From Streptomyces luomodiensis (GTDB lineage Bacteria > Actinomycetota > Actinomycetes > Streptomycetales > Streptomycetaceae), in contig NZ_CP117522.1 of NCBI RefSeq assembly GCF_031679605.1, positions 186,001 to 250,000 on the forward strand: 64,000 nt of DNA. Reading direction: 5' to 3'. Below the pieces are notes generated by a model. That model saw nothing but the letters and a program-made list of their open reading frames with translations, was not told the origin of the DNA and did not search any database. The translations under genes were made by a program, and so were the position numbers. This document shows positions 32,952 to 41,881 of the stretch, one piece after another; the stretch's first letter is position 1, and each line of letters begins with the position of its first letter.

Positions 32952-34103
32952 GTGACACGCAAGACGGTGCGTATCGCCATGAACGGCGTGACCGGGCGCA
33001 TGGGCTACCGCCAGCACCTCGTCCGCTCCATCCTGGCCATCCGCGATCAGGGCGGCCTCGACCTCGGCGAGGGCACCGTGCTGTGGCCCGAGCCGATCCT
33101 GGTCGGCCGCCGCGAGCACGCCCTGAAGGCGCTCGCGGAGCAGCACGGCCTGGAGCACTTCTCGACCGACGTGGACGCGGTCCTCGCCGACGAGACCATC
33201 GACATCTACTTCGACGCCCAGGTCACCTCCGCCCGCGAGGAGACCATCAAGAAGGCCATCGCCGCCGGGAAGCACGTCTACACCGAGAAGCCCACCGCCT
33301 CTGGACTCATGGGCGCCCTGGAACTCGCCCGGCTCGCCGACGAGGCCGGTATCAAGCACGGCGTCGTCCAGGACAAGCTCTTCCTGCCGGGCCTGCTCAA
33401 GCTGAAGCGCTTGATCGACGGTGGCTTCTTCGGCCGCGTCCTCTCCGTGCGTGGCGAATTCGGCTACTGGGTCTTCGAAGGCGACTGGCAGGAGGCCCAG
33501 CGCCCCTCCTGGAACTACCGCGCGGAGGACGGCGGAGGCATCGCTGCCGACATGTTCCCGCACTGGGAGTACGTCCTGCACGAGCTGTTCGGTCGCGTGA
33601 CGTCCGTCCAGGCCCTCACCGCCACGCACATCCCACAACGCTGGGACGAGCGGTCCACGCCGTACGACGCGACCGCCGACGACGCCGCCTATGGCATCTT
33701 CGAGTTGGAGGGCGGGATCGTCGCCCAGATCAACTCCTCCTGGGCGGTCCGTGTCAACCGCGACGAGCTGGTGGAGTTCCAGGTGGACGGCACCGAGGGC
33801 TCCGCCGTGGCCGGCCTGCGCAACTGCCGCGTCCAGCACCGCTCCGCCACCCCCAAGCCGGTCTGGAACCCCGACATCCCCGCCACCGAGGACTTCCGCG
33901 GCCAGTGGCAGGAGGTCCCGGACAACCAGGACTTCGACAACGGCTTCAAAGCCCAGTGGGAGCTGTTCCTCAAACACGTCCACGCCGACGCCCCCTACCA
34001 CTGGGACCTGCTCGCCGGCGCCCGCGGCGTCCAGCTCGCCGAGCTGGGCCTGAAGTCCTCGGCCGAGGGCTGCCGCCTCGACGTACCGGAGATCTCCCTG
34101 TGA
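32952..34103 (+). CDS. Gfo/Idh/MocA-family NAD(P)-dependent oxidoreductase
   Basis: 383 residues. GTG start at 32952; the ATG two bases earlier is followed at once by a stop. The N-terminal Rossmann fold (R-I-A-M-N-G-V-T-G-R-M-G) and the catalytic E-K-P motif (H-V-Y-T-E-K-P-T) are clear, with D-M-F-P-H-W-E-Y further on as the substrate-side His region. Family members oxidise or epimerise sugars and inositols. The stop overlaps the next (broken) gene in a GTGA, so the pair was once a coupled sugar-catabolic operon controlled through the boxes at 32848-32886. Confidence 0.9.
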   Translation: MTRKTVRIAMNGVTGRMGYRQHLVRSILAIRDQGGLDLGEGTVLWPEPILVGRREHALKALAEQHGLEHFSTDVDAVLADETIDIYFDAQVTSAREETIKKAIAAGKHVYTEKPTASGLMGALELARLADEAGIKHGVVQDKLFLPGLLKLKRLIDGGFFGRVLSVRGEFGYWVFEGDWQEAQRPSWNYRAEDGGGIAADMFPHWEYVLHELFGRVTSVQALTATHIPQRWDERSTPYDATADDAAYGIFELEGGIVAQINSSWAVRVNRDELVEFQVDGTEGSAVAGLRNCRVQHRSATPKPVWNPDIPATEDFRGQWQEVPDNQDFDNGFKAQWELFLKHVHADAPYHWDLLAGARGVQLAELGLKSSAEGCRLDVPEISL

Positions 34104-34345
34104 CCCTCCACCTGCCCGATGCCCAAGGGGTGCTGAGGACGTACGAGCCGCGCTCCGAGCCGCTCGCGCCGGCCCCCGGTGCCCCTTTTACTTCCCGGGC
34201 CGTGTTCTCGGCGGCGCACGTGGTCGCCGACCCGTACTCCGACCGCCGCCGACTCGGACGCCACCCTGGCCTTCCACCGCCATCTGCGGTCCCACGGGCT
34301 CGGAGTCGCTGAGACGATGGACACCACTCAGCGCGGCATGGGCCC
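34100..34345 (+). pseudogene. DUF993 (dihydrodipicolinate-synthase-like) pseudogene
   Basis: GTG at 34100 overlapping the previous stop. V-T-L-H-L-P-D-A-Q-G, P-F-T-S-R-A-V-F-S-A-A-H-V-V-A-D-P is the characteristic DUF993 N-terminus. At about 34243 the frame changes and D-S-D-A-T-L-A-F-H-R-H-L-R-S-H-G-L-G, then A-E-T-M-D-T-T-Q-R-G-M-G follows. About 80 residues survive of roughly 380, after which similarity ends. DUF993 genes commonly accompany Gfo/Idh genes in Streptomyces sugar operons, so pathway loss here is recent enough to be readable. Confidence 0.8.
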
Positions 34346-34536
34346 GGACGGGGCGGGCGGGAGGTGGGGGCCCGGACCGGAGCGGTATCCCGCCTGTGTC
34401 ACCGGATGAGTGCGTGGCCACGCGGACCCTTGCGCCCTCTCGGAACCGGACGTCAGCCTGCTCGATGGGTGGACTCACCCGGGTGCTCAACCGCGCCAAC
34501 ACCCGGGTGCCGCGTACGCCGGATGCGTACGCATAC

Positions 34537-34569
34537 CGGGGCCCAGTCAGATTCCCTGACTGGGCCCCG
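34537..34569. terminator. strong 14-bp-stem hairpin
   Basis: CGGGGCCCAGTCAG (34537-34550), loop ATTCC, CTGACTGGGCCCCG (34556-34569): perfect. No T-tract follows on either strand. It lies between the DUF993 and proline-iminopeptidase remnants, so the gene it once served is unclear. Nothing else is recognisable in 34346-34747. Confidence 0.65.
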
Positions 34570-34747
34570 CCCAAGCGGTGTTGGAGAGCACCGCAGACAC
34601 TTCGCGCTCCGCTCTGCGAGCAAGACTGCCGGCCAGGGCCAACGTGAATGTGGCCGGGATACGCGGCGCAGGCGAGAGCGTCAGCGAGCGGTGCCCGCGC
34701 TGCTACTCCGGGTCCACCGCGTTGTGGCCGCCCGGCTCCCTGATCGG

Positions 34748-34945
34748 CTCGATCTCCAGGGCACGGTCCCCGATGGCGAACTGCCCGCGCCGGGTTACCC
34801 GAGTGACCTGCTGTTCGACGCTTCGCGCCACTCGCCCAGGAGCGCGAGGTCGTCTGGTACGACCAGCTCGGCGTGGGGCGTTCGGATCCGGTCGAGGATA
34901 CCTCGCTGCTGACGGTGGACCGCTTCCTCGACGAACTGGGCGCAT
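34748..34945 (+). pseudogene. proline iminopeptidase pseudogene
   Basis: Frame from 34748 gives L-D-L-Q-G-T-V-P-D-G-E-L-P and, after a deletion of the H-G-G-P-G core, G-Y-P-S-D-L-L-F-D-A. After a frame change it reads A-Q-E-R-E-V-V-W-Y-D-Q-L-G-V-G-R-S-D and L-L-T-V-D-R-F-L-D-E-L, typical of proline iminopeptidases up to just before the nucleophile. The remainder is missing. Confidence 0.75.
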
Positions 34946-35166
34946 GGCACGCGTCGAAGCACGCGCGTGTCCGAACGGTCGGCTCCTGGGTTAAGCGGAC
35001 GCCCTGCAGAAAGTGCCTCGCCTCGGCGATGAGGACGACGGTGTCCTCCGGTGCGTTTCGGTCCGGGCGGTCAGGTCGTCGGCGCGCCAACTCCAGTCCG
35101 CGTCCCGGACGATGCTCGCCCCGGACGGTGCTCGCCCAGAGGGGACGCAGCGCCCCGGCGGGGGCC

Positions 35167-35547
35167 TCAGTCGCCATGGGCGACCGGCTCGGGATCGGCG
35201 TCGAGCGCGTCGAGCACTGCGTCGCCGTTCGCCCTCGCCCACTCGGTCAGCACGTGGATCGGATCGATCAGCGTCGCCCCGAGCGGGGTGAGCTCGTACT
35301 CGACGCGGGGCGGCACCTCGGCGTAGGCGTGGCGGCGGACGAGTCCGTGCGCCTCGAGCCGCCGGAGCGTCTGGGTGAGCATCTTGCGGGAGATGCCGCC
35401 GATCAGCTCGATCAGTTCGCCATGGCGCACCGGTCCCTCGCTGAGGCCGTAGAGCACGACCACCGTCCACTTGTCGGCGATCAGCTCGACCGCCAGACGC
35501 GCCGGACAGTCGGCGAGAAAGACATCACCGGGACCGAAACCGCTCAT
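35167..35547 (-). CDS. HxlR-family transcriptional regulator
   Basis: 126 residues with the HxlR winged helix: N-terminal Cys14 in A-D-C-P-A-R, then L-I-A-D-K-W-T-V-V-V-L-Y-G-L, G-G-I-S-R-K-M-L-T-Q-T-L-R-R-L and V-P-P-R-V-E-Y-E-L-T-P-L-G. A single N-terminal Cys is typical of redox- or electrophile-sensing members (YodB, QorR type). It is divergent from the quinone oxidoreductase at 35622, its probable target; GGNACC half-sites (GGTACC and GGTTCC) near 35558-35573 lie between the two starts. Confidence 0.88.
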   Translation of the reverse strand: MSGFGPGDVFLADCPARLAVELIADKWTVVVLYGLSEGPVRHGELIELIGGISRKMLTQTLRRLEAHGLVRRHAYAEVPPRVEYELTPLGATLIDPIHVLTEWARANGDAVLDALDADPEPVAHGD

Positions 35548-35621
35548 GGCGCCAAAGGTACCTGCCGGTTCCTATCGGAAACATAGCCTGGGTTCTCTCC
35601 CCCTCCAAAACCAGGAGAGTC

Positions 35622-36554
35622 ATGCGAGTCATCACCCAACACACGCTCGGCGGTCCCGAGGTGCTCACCATCGTGGACGCGCCCGAGCCCCAGCCCCTCC
35701 CGACCGAGGTTCTCGTCCGCGTCAAGGCGATCGGGCTGAACCCGCTGGAGGCGCTCATACGCGCCGGCGAGTTCCCCCCGCTGATCGGCCAGCCGCCGTT
35801 CGTCCTCGGCTGGGACATCAGCGGCGTGGTCGAGGAGGCGCCGCAGACGTGGCGGTTCAGGCCCGGTGACGAGGTGTTCGGAATGCCGCTGTTCCCGCGG
35901 GCGGCGAGCGCGTACGCCGAGGTCGTGGCTGCGCCGGCGTTGCACCTGGCGCGCAAGCCGGCGTCGCTCTCGCACGTCGAGGCGTCGGCGCTGCCGGTCG
36001 TCGGGCTGACGGCGTGGCAGGGCCTCGTTGACCTCGGCGGCGTGACCGAGGGCGATCGCGTCCTGGTGCACGGCGGTGGTGGCGGAATCGGCCACGTCGC
36101 GATCCAGATCGCGAAAGCGCTCGGCGCGCATGTGATCGCGACCGCCGGCGGGAGCAAGCGGAAGTTCGTCGAGGGGTTCGGCGCCGACGAGGTGATCGAC
36201 TACACGGCGGTCGACTTCACCGAGGCGGTCCGTGACATCGACGTCGTGCTCGACACGATCGGCGGCGACACCGCCGAGCGGTCGCTCGACGTGCTCCGCC
36301 CAGGTGGGCACCTGGTGACGGCGGTCGCCATGCAGGATTCGGAGCTGGCCGCCACGTACGAGGCGGCCGGCAGGCGCTTCAGCGGCATCGCGGTCGACCC
36401 CGATCCGGTCGCCCTGCGCGGTCTTGTCGAACTCGTCGAACAGGGCAGGCTCCGGGTCCACGTGCAGCAGACGTTCCCGTTCGAGCGCGTCGCCGACGCG
36501 CACCGGCTGCTCGACGGCGGCCACCTCCAGGGCAAGCTCGTCCTCACTGTCTGA
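35622..36554 (+). CDS. zinc-free MDR-type NADPH:quinone oxidoreductase
   Basis: 310 residues. An N-terminal GroES-like domain without zinc ligands is followed by the NADPH fold (V-L-V-H-G-G-G-G-G-I-G-H-V-A-I-Q-I-A, about 148-165) and a C-terminal H-R-L-L-D-G-G-H-L-Q-G-K-L-V-L. Family members reduce quinones or enones with NADPH. It is divergent from an HxlR gene 74 bases away, a pairing known in quinone stress responses. A related HxlR + reductase pair occurs at 60764-62172. Confidence 0.88.
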   Translation: MRVITQHTLGGPEVLTIVDAPEPQPLPTEVLVRVKAIGLNPLEALIRAGEFPPLIGQPPFVLGWDISGVVEEAPQTWRFRPGDEVFGMPLFPRAASAYAEVVAAPALHLARKPASLSHVEASALPVVGLTAWQGLVDLGGVTEGDRVLVHGGGGGIGHVAIQIAKALGAHVIATAGGSKRKFVEGFGADEVIDYTAVDFTEAVRDIDVVLDTIGGDTAERSLDVLRPGGHLVTAVAMQDSELAATYEAAGRRFSGIAVDPDPVALRGLVELVEQGRLRVHVQQTFPFERVADAHRLLDGGHLQGKLVLTV

Positions 36555-36778
36555 TCCCGTCGTGGGGCCTCGCACCGAGCGAGGCCCGACCGGAACACCA
36601 GCACACCGCCCGCGCCCCGGCAGCCTCTCGGAGCAGCCGGTCCCCCGCGCTGAGCGGTATCACACGCCACACCATCGGACCCGCCAGTCTCCGGAGCGTA
36701 CCCGTGGCAGGCTCGCCTTGAGTCGTTGCGGGGGCACATCCGCAACCGCAGCGCTCGAAGGTCACAGTTGCGGCCGGG

Positions 36779-37795
36779 TCAGGGGCGGGGCGATGTGCCG
36801 GCAGTGGTGGCCGAGCGGAATGCCTTCCGGTAGGCGGACGGGGTGGTGTCCAGGGTGGTGCGCATGTGCTGTCGCAGGTTCGTGCCGCTGCCCATGCCGG
36901 TCCGGGCGGCGATGTCGTCCACGGGCAGTTCTGTCGATTCCAGCAGGTGGCGTGCGTGTTTCAAGCGGACGGAGGCGAGCCATTCGGCCGGGGAGCAACC
37001 GGTCTCCTGCCGGAACCGCCTGGTGAAGGTCCGCACGCTCATGTGGCAGTGGGCCGCGAGCTCTTTGAGCGAGAGCTGTCTGCCCAGGTGCTCGGTCATC
37101 AGTGTCCGCGCTCGGGCTGTCGAGGTTCCGGCGTCCTCCGTGACGGGGCGATCGATGTACTGCGCCTGCCCTCCTTCCCTCATGGGCGCCACGACGTTGT
37201 ACCGAGCCACTCGGTTCGCCACGGAGCTGCCGTGGTCCTCCCGGACCAGATGCAGGCACAGATCGATGGCCGCCGCGCCGCCGGCCGAGGTCAGGATCCC
37301 GCGGTCGGCGACGTACAGCGGATTGGTGTCCAGGTCAACGGACGGGAAGAGCCGCCTGAACTGCTCGGCGTAGCGCCAGTGTGTCGCGGCCCGGTATCCC
37401 TCCAGCAGGCCGGCGGCCGCGAGAACGAACGACCCGGTGCACAGGGACACCATCCGAGCGCGACGCCGGGCCGCACGCAACGCCTCCGCGACAGAGGAGT
37501 CCACCGTGCCGTCCTCGAGCACGTCCGGGCAGCGGGTACCGGCGACGATCACGGTGTCGGCGTGTTCCAGCAGGGACAGGTCGCCCTGGGGAGTGACGCC
37601 GTACCCGCTCACCGTCGGCACCGCGGAGCCGTCCGGTGTGACGGTCCGCACCTCGTAGGCCGCGCTCCCCGCGCGGGTTTCGACCGCGGCCAGCATCTGG
37701 GCCGGGATGCTCAGGTCGAAGCCCACCACCGGTGCGAGGGCGAGAACCGTCACGTGATGAGGAGCCGCAACTGCCATGGCCCAATAGTTGCACAT
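36779..37795 (-). CDS. GlxA-type AraC-family regulator with DJ-1/PfpI domain
   Basis: 338 residues. The N-terminal DJ-1/PfpI-like domain (V-T-V-L-A-L-A-P-V-V-G-F-D, elbow V-S-L-C-T-G-S-F-V-L) is a non-catalytic ligand sensor in this family. The C-terminal AraC double HTH has L-A-A-H-C-H-M-S-V-R-T-F-T-R-R-F, then the second motif with P-S-A-Y-R-K-A-F. The start at 37795 or the ATG at 37777 are both possible. It is divergent from the esterase at 37888, the likely target. Confidence 0.85.
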   Translation of the reverse strand: MCNYWAMAVAAPHHVTVLALAPVVGFDLSIPAQMLAAVETRAGSAAYEVRTVTPDGSAVPTVSGYGVTPQGDLSLLEHADTVIVAGTRCPDVLEDGTVDSSVAEALRAARRRARMVSLCTGSFVLAAAGLLEGYRAATHWRYAEQFRRLFPSVDLDTNPLYVADRGILTSAGGAAAIDLCLHLVREDHGSSVANRVARYNVVAPMREGGQAQYIDRPVTEDAGTSTARARTLMTEHLGRQLSLKELAAHCHMSVRTFTRRFRQETGCSPAEWLASVRLKHARHLLESTELPVDDIAARTGMGSGTNLRQHMRTTLDTTPSAYRKAFRSATTAGTSPRP

Positions 37796-37887
37796 GATGG
37801 CCCTCGGGCCACTTCTGTGGTGCTCGTGAGGGGCAGAGACTGAAGCCGGTTCCGCACTCCGACTACCTGAAAGGCGGCAGCCCGCCG

Positions 37888-38826
37888 ATGTCCGTCCCTC
37901 CCGTCGATCCCGAGATCCACACGCTGCTCGACACCGCCGACACCGGGGTCTTCCCCGTACACGGCCTGGACACCGTCCTCGCCGACCCCGCGCGGTACGC
38001 GCTACTGCGGGACCTCCCCGACACCCCCGTTGACGAGCGGGTGAAGGTCCAGAACCTGTTCGTACCGGGTCCCGGAGGGCAGCTGCGGCTGCGCGTCTAC
38101 CGGCCCGAAATCCACGAGGACCTGCCGATGATCCTCTACGTGCACGGCGGTGCCTTCACCTACGGTTCCCCCGAGGCCGAGGAGGAGCGCTCCCTGCGGT
38201 ACGCCAGGGACGCGCGGGCCGTCGTCGTCTCCGTCGACTACCGCCTCGCGCCCGAGCATCCCTATCCGGCCGCGGCCGACGACGCCTACGCGGCCCTGAC
38301 CTGGATCGCCGCCAACGCGGCGCAGATCGGCGGGGACCGGGAACGCATCGCCGTGGCGGGAGGAAGCGCCGGCGGGAACATCGCGGCCTCCACCGTGCTG
38401 CGCGCCCGCGACCTCGAAGGACCGCACGTGGTCTTCCAGTCGCTGACCTACCCGACCGTGGACGGCAGCGTGACGAGCGCCTCGGCGCGGGAGTTCACCG
38501 ACACCCCCGTCCTCAACCGGGCCGCGCTGGAGCTGGCCTGGCGGTACTACGCGCAAGAGAGCCACCCCGCACCGTACGCCTCCCCCCTCCGCGCCGCCGA
38601 CCTCGGCGGACTGCCGCCCACCTACATCGCCGTAGCGGAGGTCGACCCGCTGCGCGACGAAGGCCGCGACTACGCCGACCGCCTCAGCGCCGCCGGGGTC
38701 ACCACCGAACTGGTCCAGGTCCCCGGCGCCGTGCACGGATACGACCTGCTGTTCCCGAACGCCCGGATCAGCGAGCGCAGCCTGGCGGACCAGGTACGCG
38801 CCCTGCGCGAAGCCCTCCACCCGTGA
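37888..38826 (+). CDS. HSL/family IV alpha/beta hydrolase (esterase/lipase)
   Basis: 312 residues. Y-V-H-G-G-A-F-T-Y-G is the family IV oxyanion motif, V-A-G-G-S-A-G-G-N the nucleophile elbow. The D-P-L-R-D-E Asp and V-H-G-Y-D His complete the triad. No signal peptide, so a cytosolic esterase for short acyl esters. Start ATG 37888 with GAAAGG upstream. Ends at a strong hairpin (38856-38897). Divergent from the GlxA-type regulator. Confidence 0.88.
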   Translation: MSVPPVDPEIHTLLDTADTGVFPVHGLDTVLADPARYALLRDLPDTPVDERVKVQNLFVPGPGGQLRLRVYRPEIHEDLPMILYVHGGAFTYGSPEAEEERSLRYARDARAVVVSVDYRLAPEHPYPAAADDAYAALTWIAANAAQIGGDRERIAVAGGSAGGNIAASTVLRARDLEGPHVVFQSLTYPTVDGSVTSASAREFTDTPVLNRAALELAWRYYAQESHPAPYASPLRAADLGGLPPTYIAVAEVDPLRDEGRDYADRLSAAGVTTELVQVPGAVHGYDLLFPNARISERSLADQVRALREALHP

Positions 38827-38855
38827 CCGACCCCCGGCCACACCGGGTCACTCTC

Positions 38856-38897
38856 CGCCCGGGTACCCCTGCCTGTACGGGCGGGGGTACCCGGGCG
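38856..38897 (+). terminator. terminator hairpin after the esterase
   Basis: CGCCCGGGTACCCC (38856-38869) pairs perfectly with GGGGTACCCGGGCG (38884-38897), and the inner bases partly pair, giving a long GC-rich stem 29 bases after the stop codon. Confidence 0.75.
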
Positions 38898-39276
38898 GCG
38901 GCGTCCGGACGGGGGCTCCCCAGGCCGCCGGTAGTGCGGCGTGCCCAGACCCCGACAACCGCGCCAGGAGCCGGGCGTGGACCCCGACCAGCGGGACATC
39001 GGCGCACGCGGCCCGCTCAGAACACCGGCCGCGTCCCCACGAACCCATGGCTCACCACGCGTGGCCGGCACCGCCTGGTAGCTGCCCGCCCAGCGCATCA
39101 GCCCCCCACCGAACCGTCCGCGGCGGCCGGAGACACGGTGGTGGCCCGGTTCACGCGACGTACCTCACCACGGTTCTGCCCCCAGCACCCGGGGCGAGGG
39201 AGGCGATCGCCCTCAGCAGGAAGGTCGGCAGGTCAGCCGGCCGGTGCGCCGGGCTCCCGTACTCCGGGCCCGGTCC
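38898..39276. other. no recognisable gene
   Basis: About 380 bases between the esterase terminator and the convergent GntR gene. Proline/arginine-rich open frames occur, typical of random GC-rich DNA. I see no gene. Confidence 0.5.
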
Positions 39277-39984
39277 TCACGCGGAGGAGGGGCCGCGGCG
39301 CTGCTCGCTTTCCTCCTCGCGCCGCCCGTAGGCGTCGAGCAGCAGGTGCGTGGTGCTGTTGATGTGCCGGCTGAGCGCCTCGGCGACGCCGGATACGTCC
39401 CGTTCGATGGCGCGATCGCAGATGGTCTTGTGTTCTGCCGCGATATCGCGGTCGCTGTGCTCGGTCGGTGTGCGGGCCCAGCAGCGGTAGACCTCCGCCA
39501 CCTCGCGCAGCTGTGTGGCGATGTCCCGCAGCTGCCGGTTGGGGCATCCCTCCAGCAGGACGCGGTGGAAGCGGGCGTGGGCGTTCAGCCAGCGTTCGTT
39601 GATTTCGCCGGCGTCGTCGAGGAAGGGAACGCGGGCGAGGTGGTGGTGTGCGGCGAGCAGATCGGATTCCCATTCGATGGTGCCGGCGGTGACGGACTCC
39701 CGGACGAGGTGGGTCTCGATGAACACGCGGGCCTCGGTCAGCTCCTCCAGGCGCTCGGGTGAGACGGTGACGACCCGGAACCCCTGCTGCGGCGCGAAGG
39801 TCGCCAGTCCCTGGCCGACCAGCCGGGGCAGCGCCTCCCGCAGCACCCCGCTGCTGGCGCCGTACGTCTCCTTCAACGCCTCCACGCGCAGACGTGAACC
39901 GGGTTCGTGCCGTCCGTTGAGGATGTCCGCGCGCAGCCGCTGGTAGATCTCCTCGGCACGTGTCATGGAGCTGGTAGTCGCCAT
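39277..39984 (-). CDS. GntR-family regulator, FCD (FadR) subfamily
   Basis: 235 residues. N-terminal GntR wHTH (A-E-E-I-Y-Q-R-L-R-A-D-I-L-N-G-R and G-V-L-R-E-A-L-P-R-L) and an all-helical FCD ligand domain with metal-site residues (R-F-H-R-V-L-L-E-G and late S-R-H-I-N-S-T-T-H). FCD regulators usually sense carboxylic acids. It is divergent from the aromatic operon at 40104-48741, with two palindromes between, and is its probable repressor. The start at 39984 or ATG 39966 is possible. Confidence 0.87.
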   Translation of the reverse strand: MATTSSMTRAEEIYQRLRADILNGRHEPGSRLRVEALKETYGASSGVLREALPRLVGQGLATFAPQQGFRVVTVSPERLEELTEARVFIETHLVRESVTAGTIEWESDLLAAHHHLARVPFLDDAGEINERWLNAHARFHRVLLEGCPNRQLRDIATQLREVAEVYRCWARTPTEHSDRDIAAEHKTICDRAIERDVSGVAEALSRHINSTTHLLLDAYGRREEESEQRRGPSSA

Positions 39985-39993
39985 GTCGCAGAT

Positions 39994-40008
39994 TCTAGCG
40001 CGCCTAGA
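39994..40008. promoter_or_regulatory. GntR-region inverted repeat
   Basis: TCTAG-CGCGC-CTAGA, 5-bp arms with a 5-base spacer, 10 bases upstream of the GntR start. Candidate autoregulatory operator. Confidence 0.5.
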
Positions 40009-40018
40009 TATTTTCAAA

Positions 40019-40032
40019 AAATCTCGAGATTT
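40019..40032. promoter_or_regulatory. 14-bp palindrome in the GntR/FAH divergent promoter
   Basis: AAATCTCGAGATTT, perfect, in a conspicuously AT-rich stretch (40008-40040) between the divergent starts. Likely GntR binding site controlling the aromatic operon. Confidence 0.6.
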
Positions 40033-40103
40033 CATTGACGTGTCGACTGAGGGGGGCGTTGACTCCAGTCATCCAGAAACAGGAAGACCGGAGGCGGCGC
40101 GCT

Positions 40104-40940
40104 ATGCGGACGACGACCAGAGCAGGACGGATGTGCCTGGTGACCGGAGAGGCGGTGATCGATGTCGAGCAGGCCAGTGCGGGCCGGTTCCCGGCTGATC
40201 CGCTGACCGTGTTCGAGGAGTGGGACGCGTTCCGGTCCTGGGCCGCCGGACTGGAGCCCACGGGTGTCCAGCCGCCGGCGGGGCCGGACGGCGGTGTCTC
40301 GCCGACACCGCGGCAGGTGTTCGCGATCGGGCTGAACTACCGCGACCATGCCGAGGAAGCCGGCCTGGCGTTGCCCGAGTCCCCGTCGGTCTTCACCAAG
40401 TTCGCCACGGCCCTCACCGGCCCGGACACGCGGCTGCGGCTGCCCGGCGGCCGCGTCGACTGGGAAGCCGAGTTGGTGGTGGTGATGGGGCGCCGGGCGG
40501 AGCACGTCGCGCCCAAGGACGCCTGGTCCTACGTGGCCGGGCTGACCGTGGGCCAGGACTACTCCGAGCGCGGGGTGCAGTCCGTGGGCCCCGTGCCGCA
40601 GTTCTCGCTCGGCAAGTCCTTCCCCGGATTCGCGCCGACCGGCCCGGTGCTGGTCACCCCCGACGAGTTCGCCGATCCGGACGATCTGGCGATCGAGTGC
40701 CTCGTCAACGGGGAGAGCGTCCAGAAGTCCCGGACCTCTTCGATGGTCTTCCCCGTCCCGGAACTGATCGCCCGGCTGTCCGCGGTGTGCCCGCTGCTGC
40801 CGGGCGACCTGATCTTCACCGGCACCCCCTCAGGCGTCGGACACGCCCGCACCCCCCAGCGCTACCTGCGGCCGGGAGACGAGGTCGTCACCCGTATCGA
40901 GGGCATCGGACAGCTCCGGCAGACCTGCGTCGCCGCCTGA
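40104..40940 (+). CDS. fumarylacetoacetate hydrolase (FAH) family protein
   Basis: 278 residues. The FAH C-terminal fold shows F-A-I-G-L-N-Y-R-D-H-A-E-E, the metal-binding W-E-A-E-L-V-V-V-M-G, G-Q-D-Y-S-E-R, then L-L-P-G-D-L-I-F-T-G-T-P-S-G-V-G. Members hydrolyse C-C bonds in acylpyruvates or hydrate/decarboxylate ring-cleavage products. ATG 40104 has GGAGG upstream. It is the first gene of the aromatic cluster, 14 bases before the dioxygenase. Likely acts on the ring-cleavage product. Confidence 0.9.
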   Translation: MRTTTRAGRMCLVTGEAVIDVEQASAGRFPADPLTVFEEWDAFRSWAAGLEPTGVQPPAGPDGGVSPTPRQVFAIGLNYRDHAEEAGLALPESPSVFTKFATALTGPDTRLRLPGGRVDWEAELVVVMGRRAEHVAPKDAWSYVAGLTVGQDYSERGVQSVGPVPQFSLGKSFPGFAPTGPVLVTPDEFADPDDLAIECLVNGESVQKSRTSSMVFPVPELIARLSAVCPLLPGDLIFTGTPSGVGHARTPQRYLRPGDEVVTRIEGIGQLRQTCVAA

Positions 40941-40954
40941 GAGGAGGGCACCCC

Positions 40955-41881
40955 ATGGCATTGCACAGGCTTCAGTCACTCACCGTCGGAGTGCCGGATG
41001 TGGCCGGGGCGGCCGACTACTACGCCGACTTCGGACTCGAGCAGGTGGCACCCGGGAGGTTCGCCACCGTCGAGGGCGGTGAGCAGTTCTTCCTCGAGCA
41101 CTCCCCCACCCGGCGGCTGCTGGGGATGGCGGTCGCCGCCGACGACGGCGACGACCTGGACCGGATCGCCGCGAACCTGGACCGGCTCCACCTGCCGTGC
41201 GAACGCGACGCCGGCACCCTGCGCACCAGGGAACCCATCGCCGGTATCTCGGTCGAGGTCCGTGTCGCACCCCGGCTGACCCGGGCCACCGTCGCGGCCA
41301 CCCCGTACAACGGCCCCGGACGCCCGGACCGCGCCGGCACCCGGGCGCCCGTACTCTCCCGCACCGGCCCGGTCCGGCCCCTGGCCCTGGGCCACGTCGT
41401 CATCGGCTCGGTGGAGCAGGAGTCGACCCAGCGGTTCTTCACCGACGGGCTCGGCTTCAAGGTCAGCGACGTCGTCCCCGGCACGGCCGCGTTCCTGCGC
41501 TGCTCCACCGACCACCACAACGTCCTGGTGCAGCAGGCGCCGCTGAACTTCCTGCACCACACCTCGTGGCAGGTGACGGATGTCGACGAGGTGGGCCGGG
41601 GCGCCACGCGCATGCTCGCCGAGCACCCGGAACGCCATGTGTGGGGACTCGGCCGCCACCACATCGGGTCGAACTTCTTCTGGTACCTGAAGGACCCGGC
41701 CGGCAACTTCAGCGAGTACTACGCCGACATGGACTGCATCGTCGACGACCAGCTGTGGACGCCGCGCTCGTTCGAGGGCATGCAGGCGCTCTACACCTGG
41801 GGGCCTCCGCCCCCGCCGTCGTTCCTCGCCCCCGAGGACTTGGCCGCGCTGATGACCGGCGCCCACACGGCCAACGTCTGA
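40955..41881 (+). CDS. VOC-superfamily extradiol-type dioxygenase
   Basis: 308 residues with two vicinal-oxygen-chelate modules. The C-terminal module keeps a plausible Fe(II) triad: His147 (L-G-H-V-V-I-G), His201 or His202 (L-H-H-T-S-W-Q-V) and Glu254 (F-S-E-Y-Y-A-D). The N-terminal module lacks these, as in 2,3-dihydroxybiphenyl and catechol 2,3-dioxygenases. It would cleave a catechol-like ring next to one hydroxyl. ATG 40955 with GAGGAGGG. Between FAH hydrolase and transporter in one operon. Ring substrate unknown. Confidence 0.85.
   Translation: MALHRLQSLTVGVPDVAGAADYYADFGLEQVAPGRFATVEGGEQFFLEHSPTRRLLGMAVAADDGDDLDRIAANLDRLHLPCERDAGTLRTREPIAGISVEVRVAPRLTRATVAATPYNGPGRPDRAGTRAPVLSRTGPVRPLALGHVVIGSVEQESTQRFFTDGLGFKVSDVVPGTAAFLRCSTDHHNVLVQQAPLNFLHHTSWQVTDVDEVGRGATRMLAEHPERHVWGLGRHHIGSNFFWYLKDPAGNFSEYYADMDCIVDDQLWTPRSFEGMQALYTWGPPPPPSFLAPEDLAALMTGAHTANV

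Noticed and set aside
34470..34505. Paired CACCCGGGTG boxes as a possible operator or tRNA-like fold
   Set aside because: Short, GC-rich and without tRNA arms; no gene start nearby.
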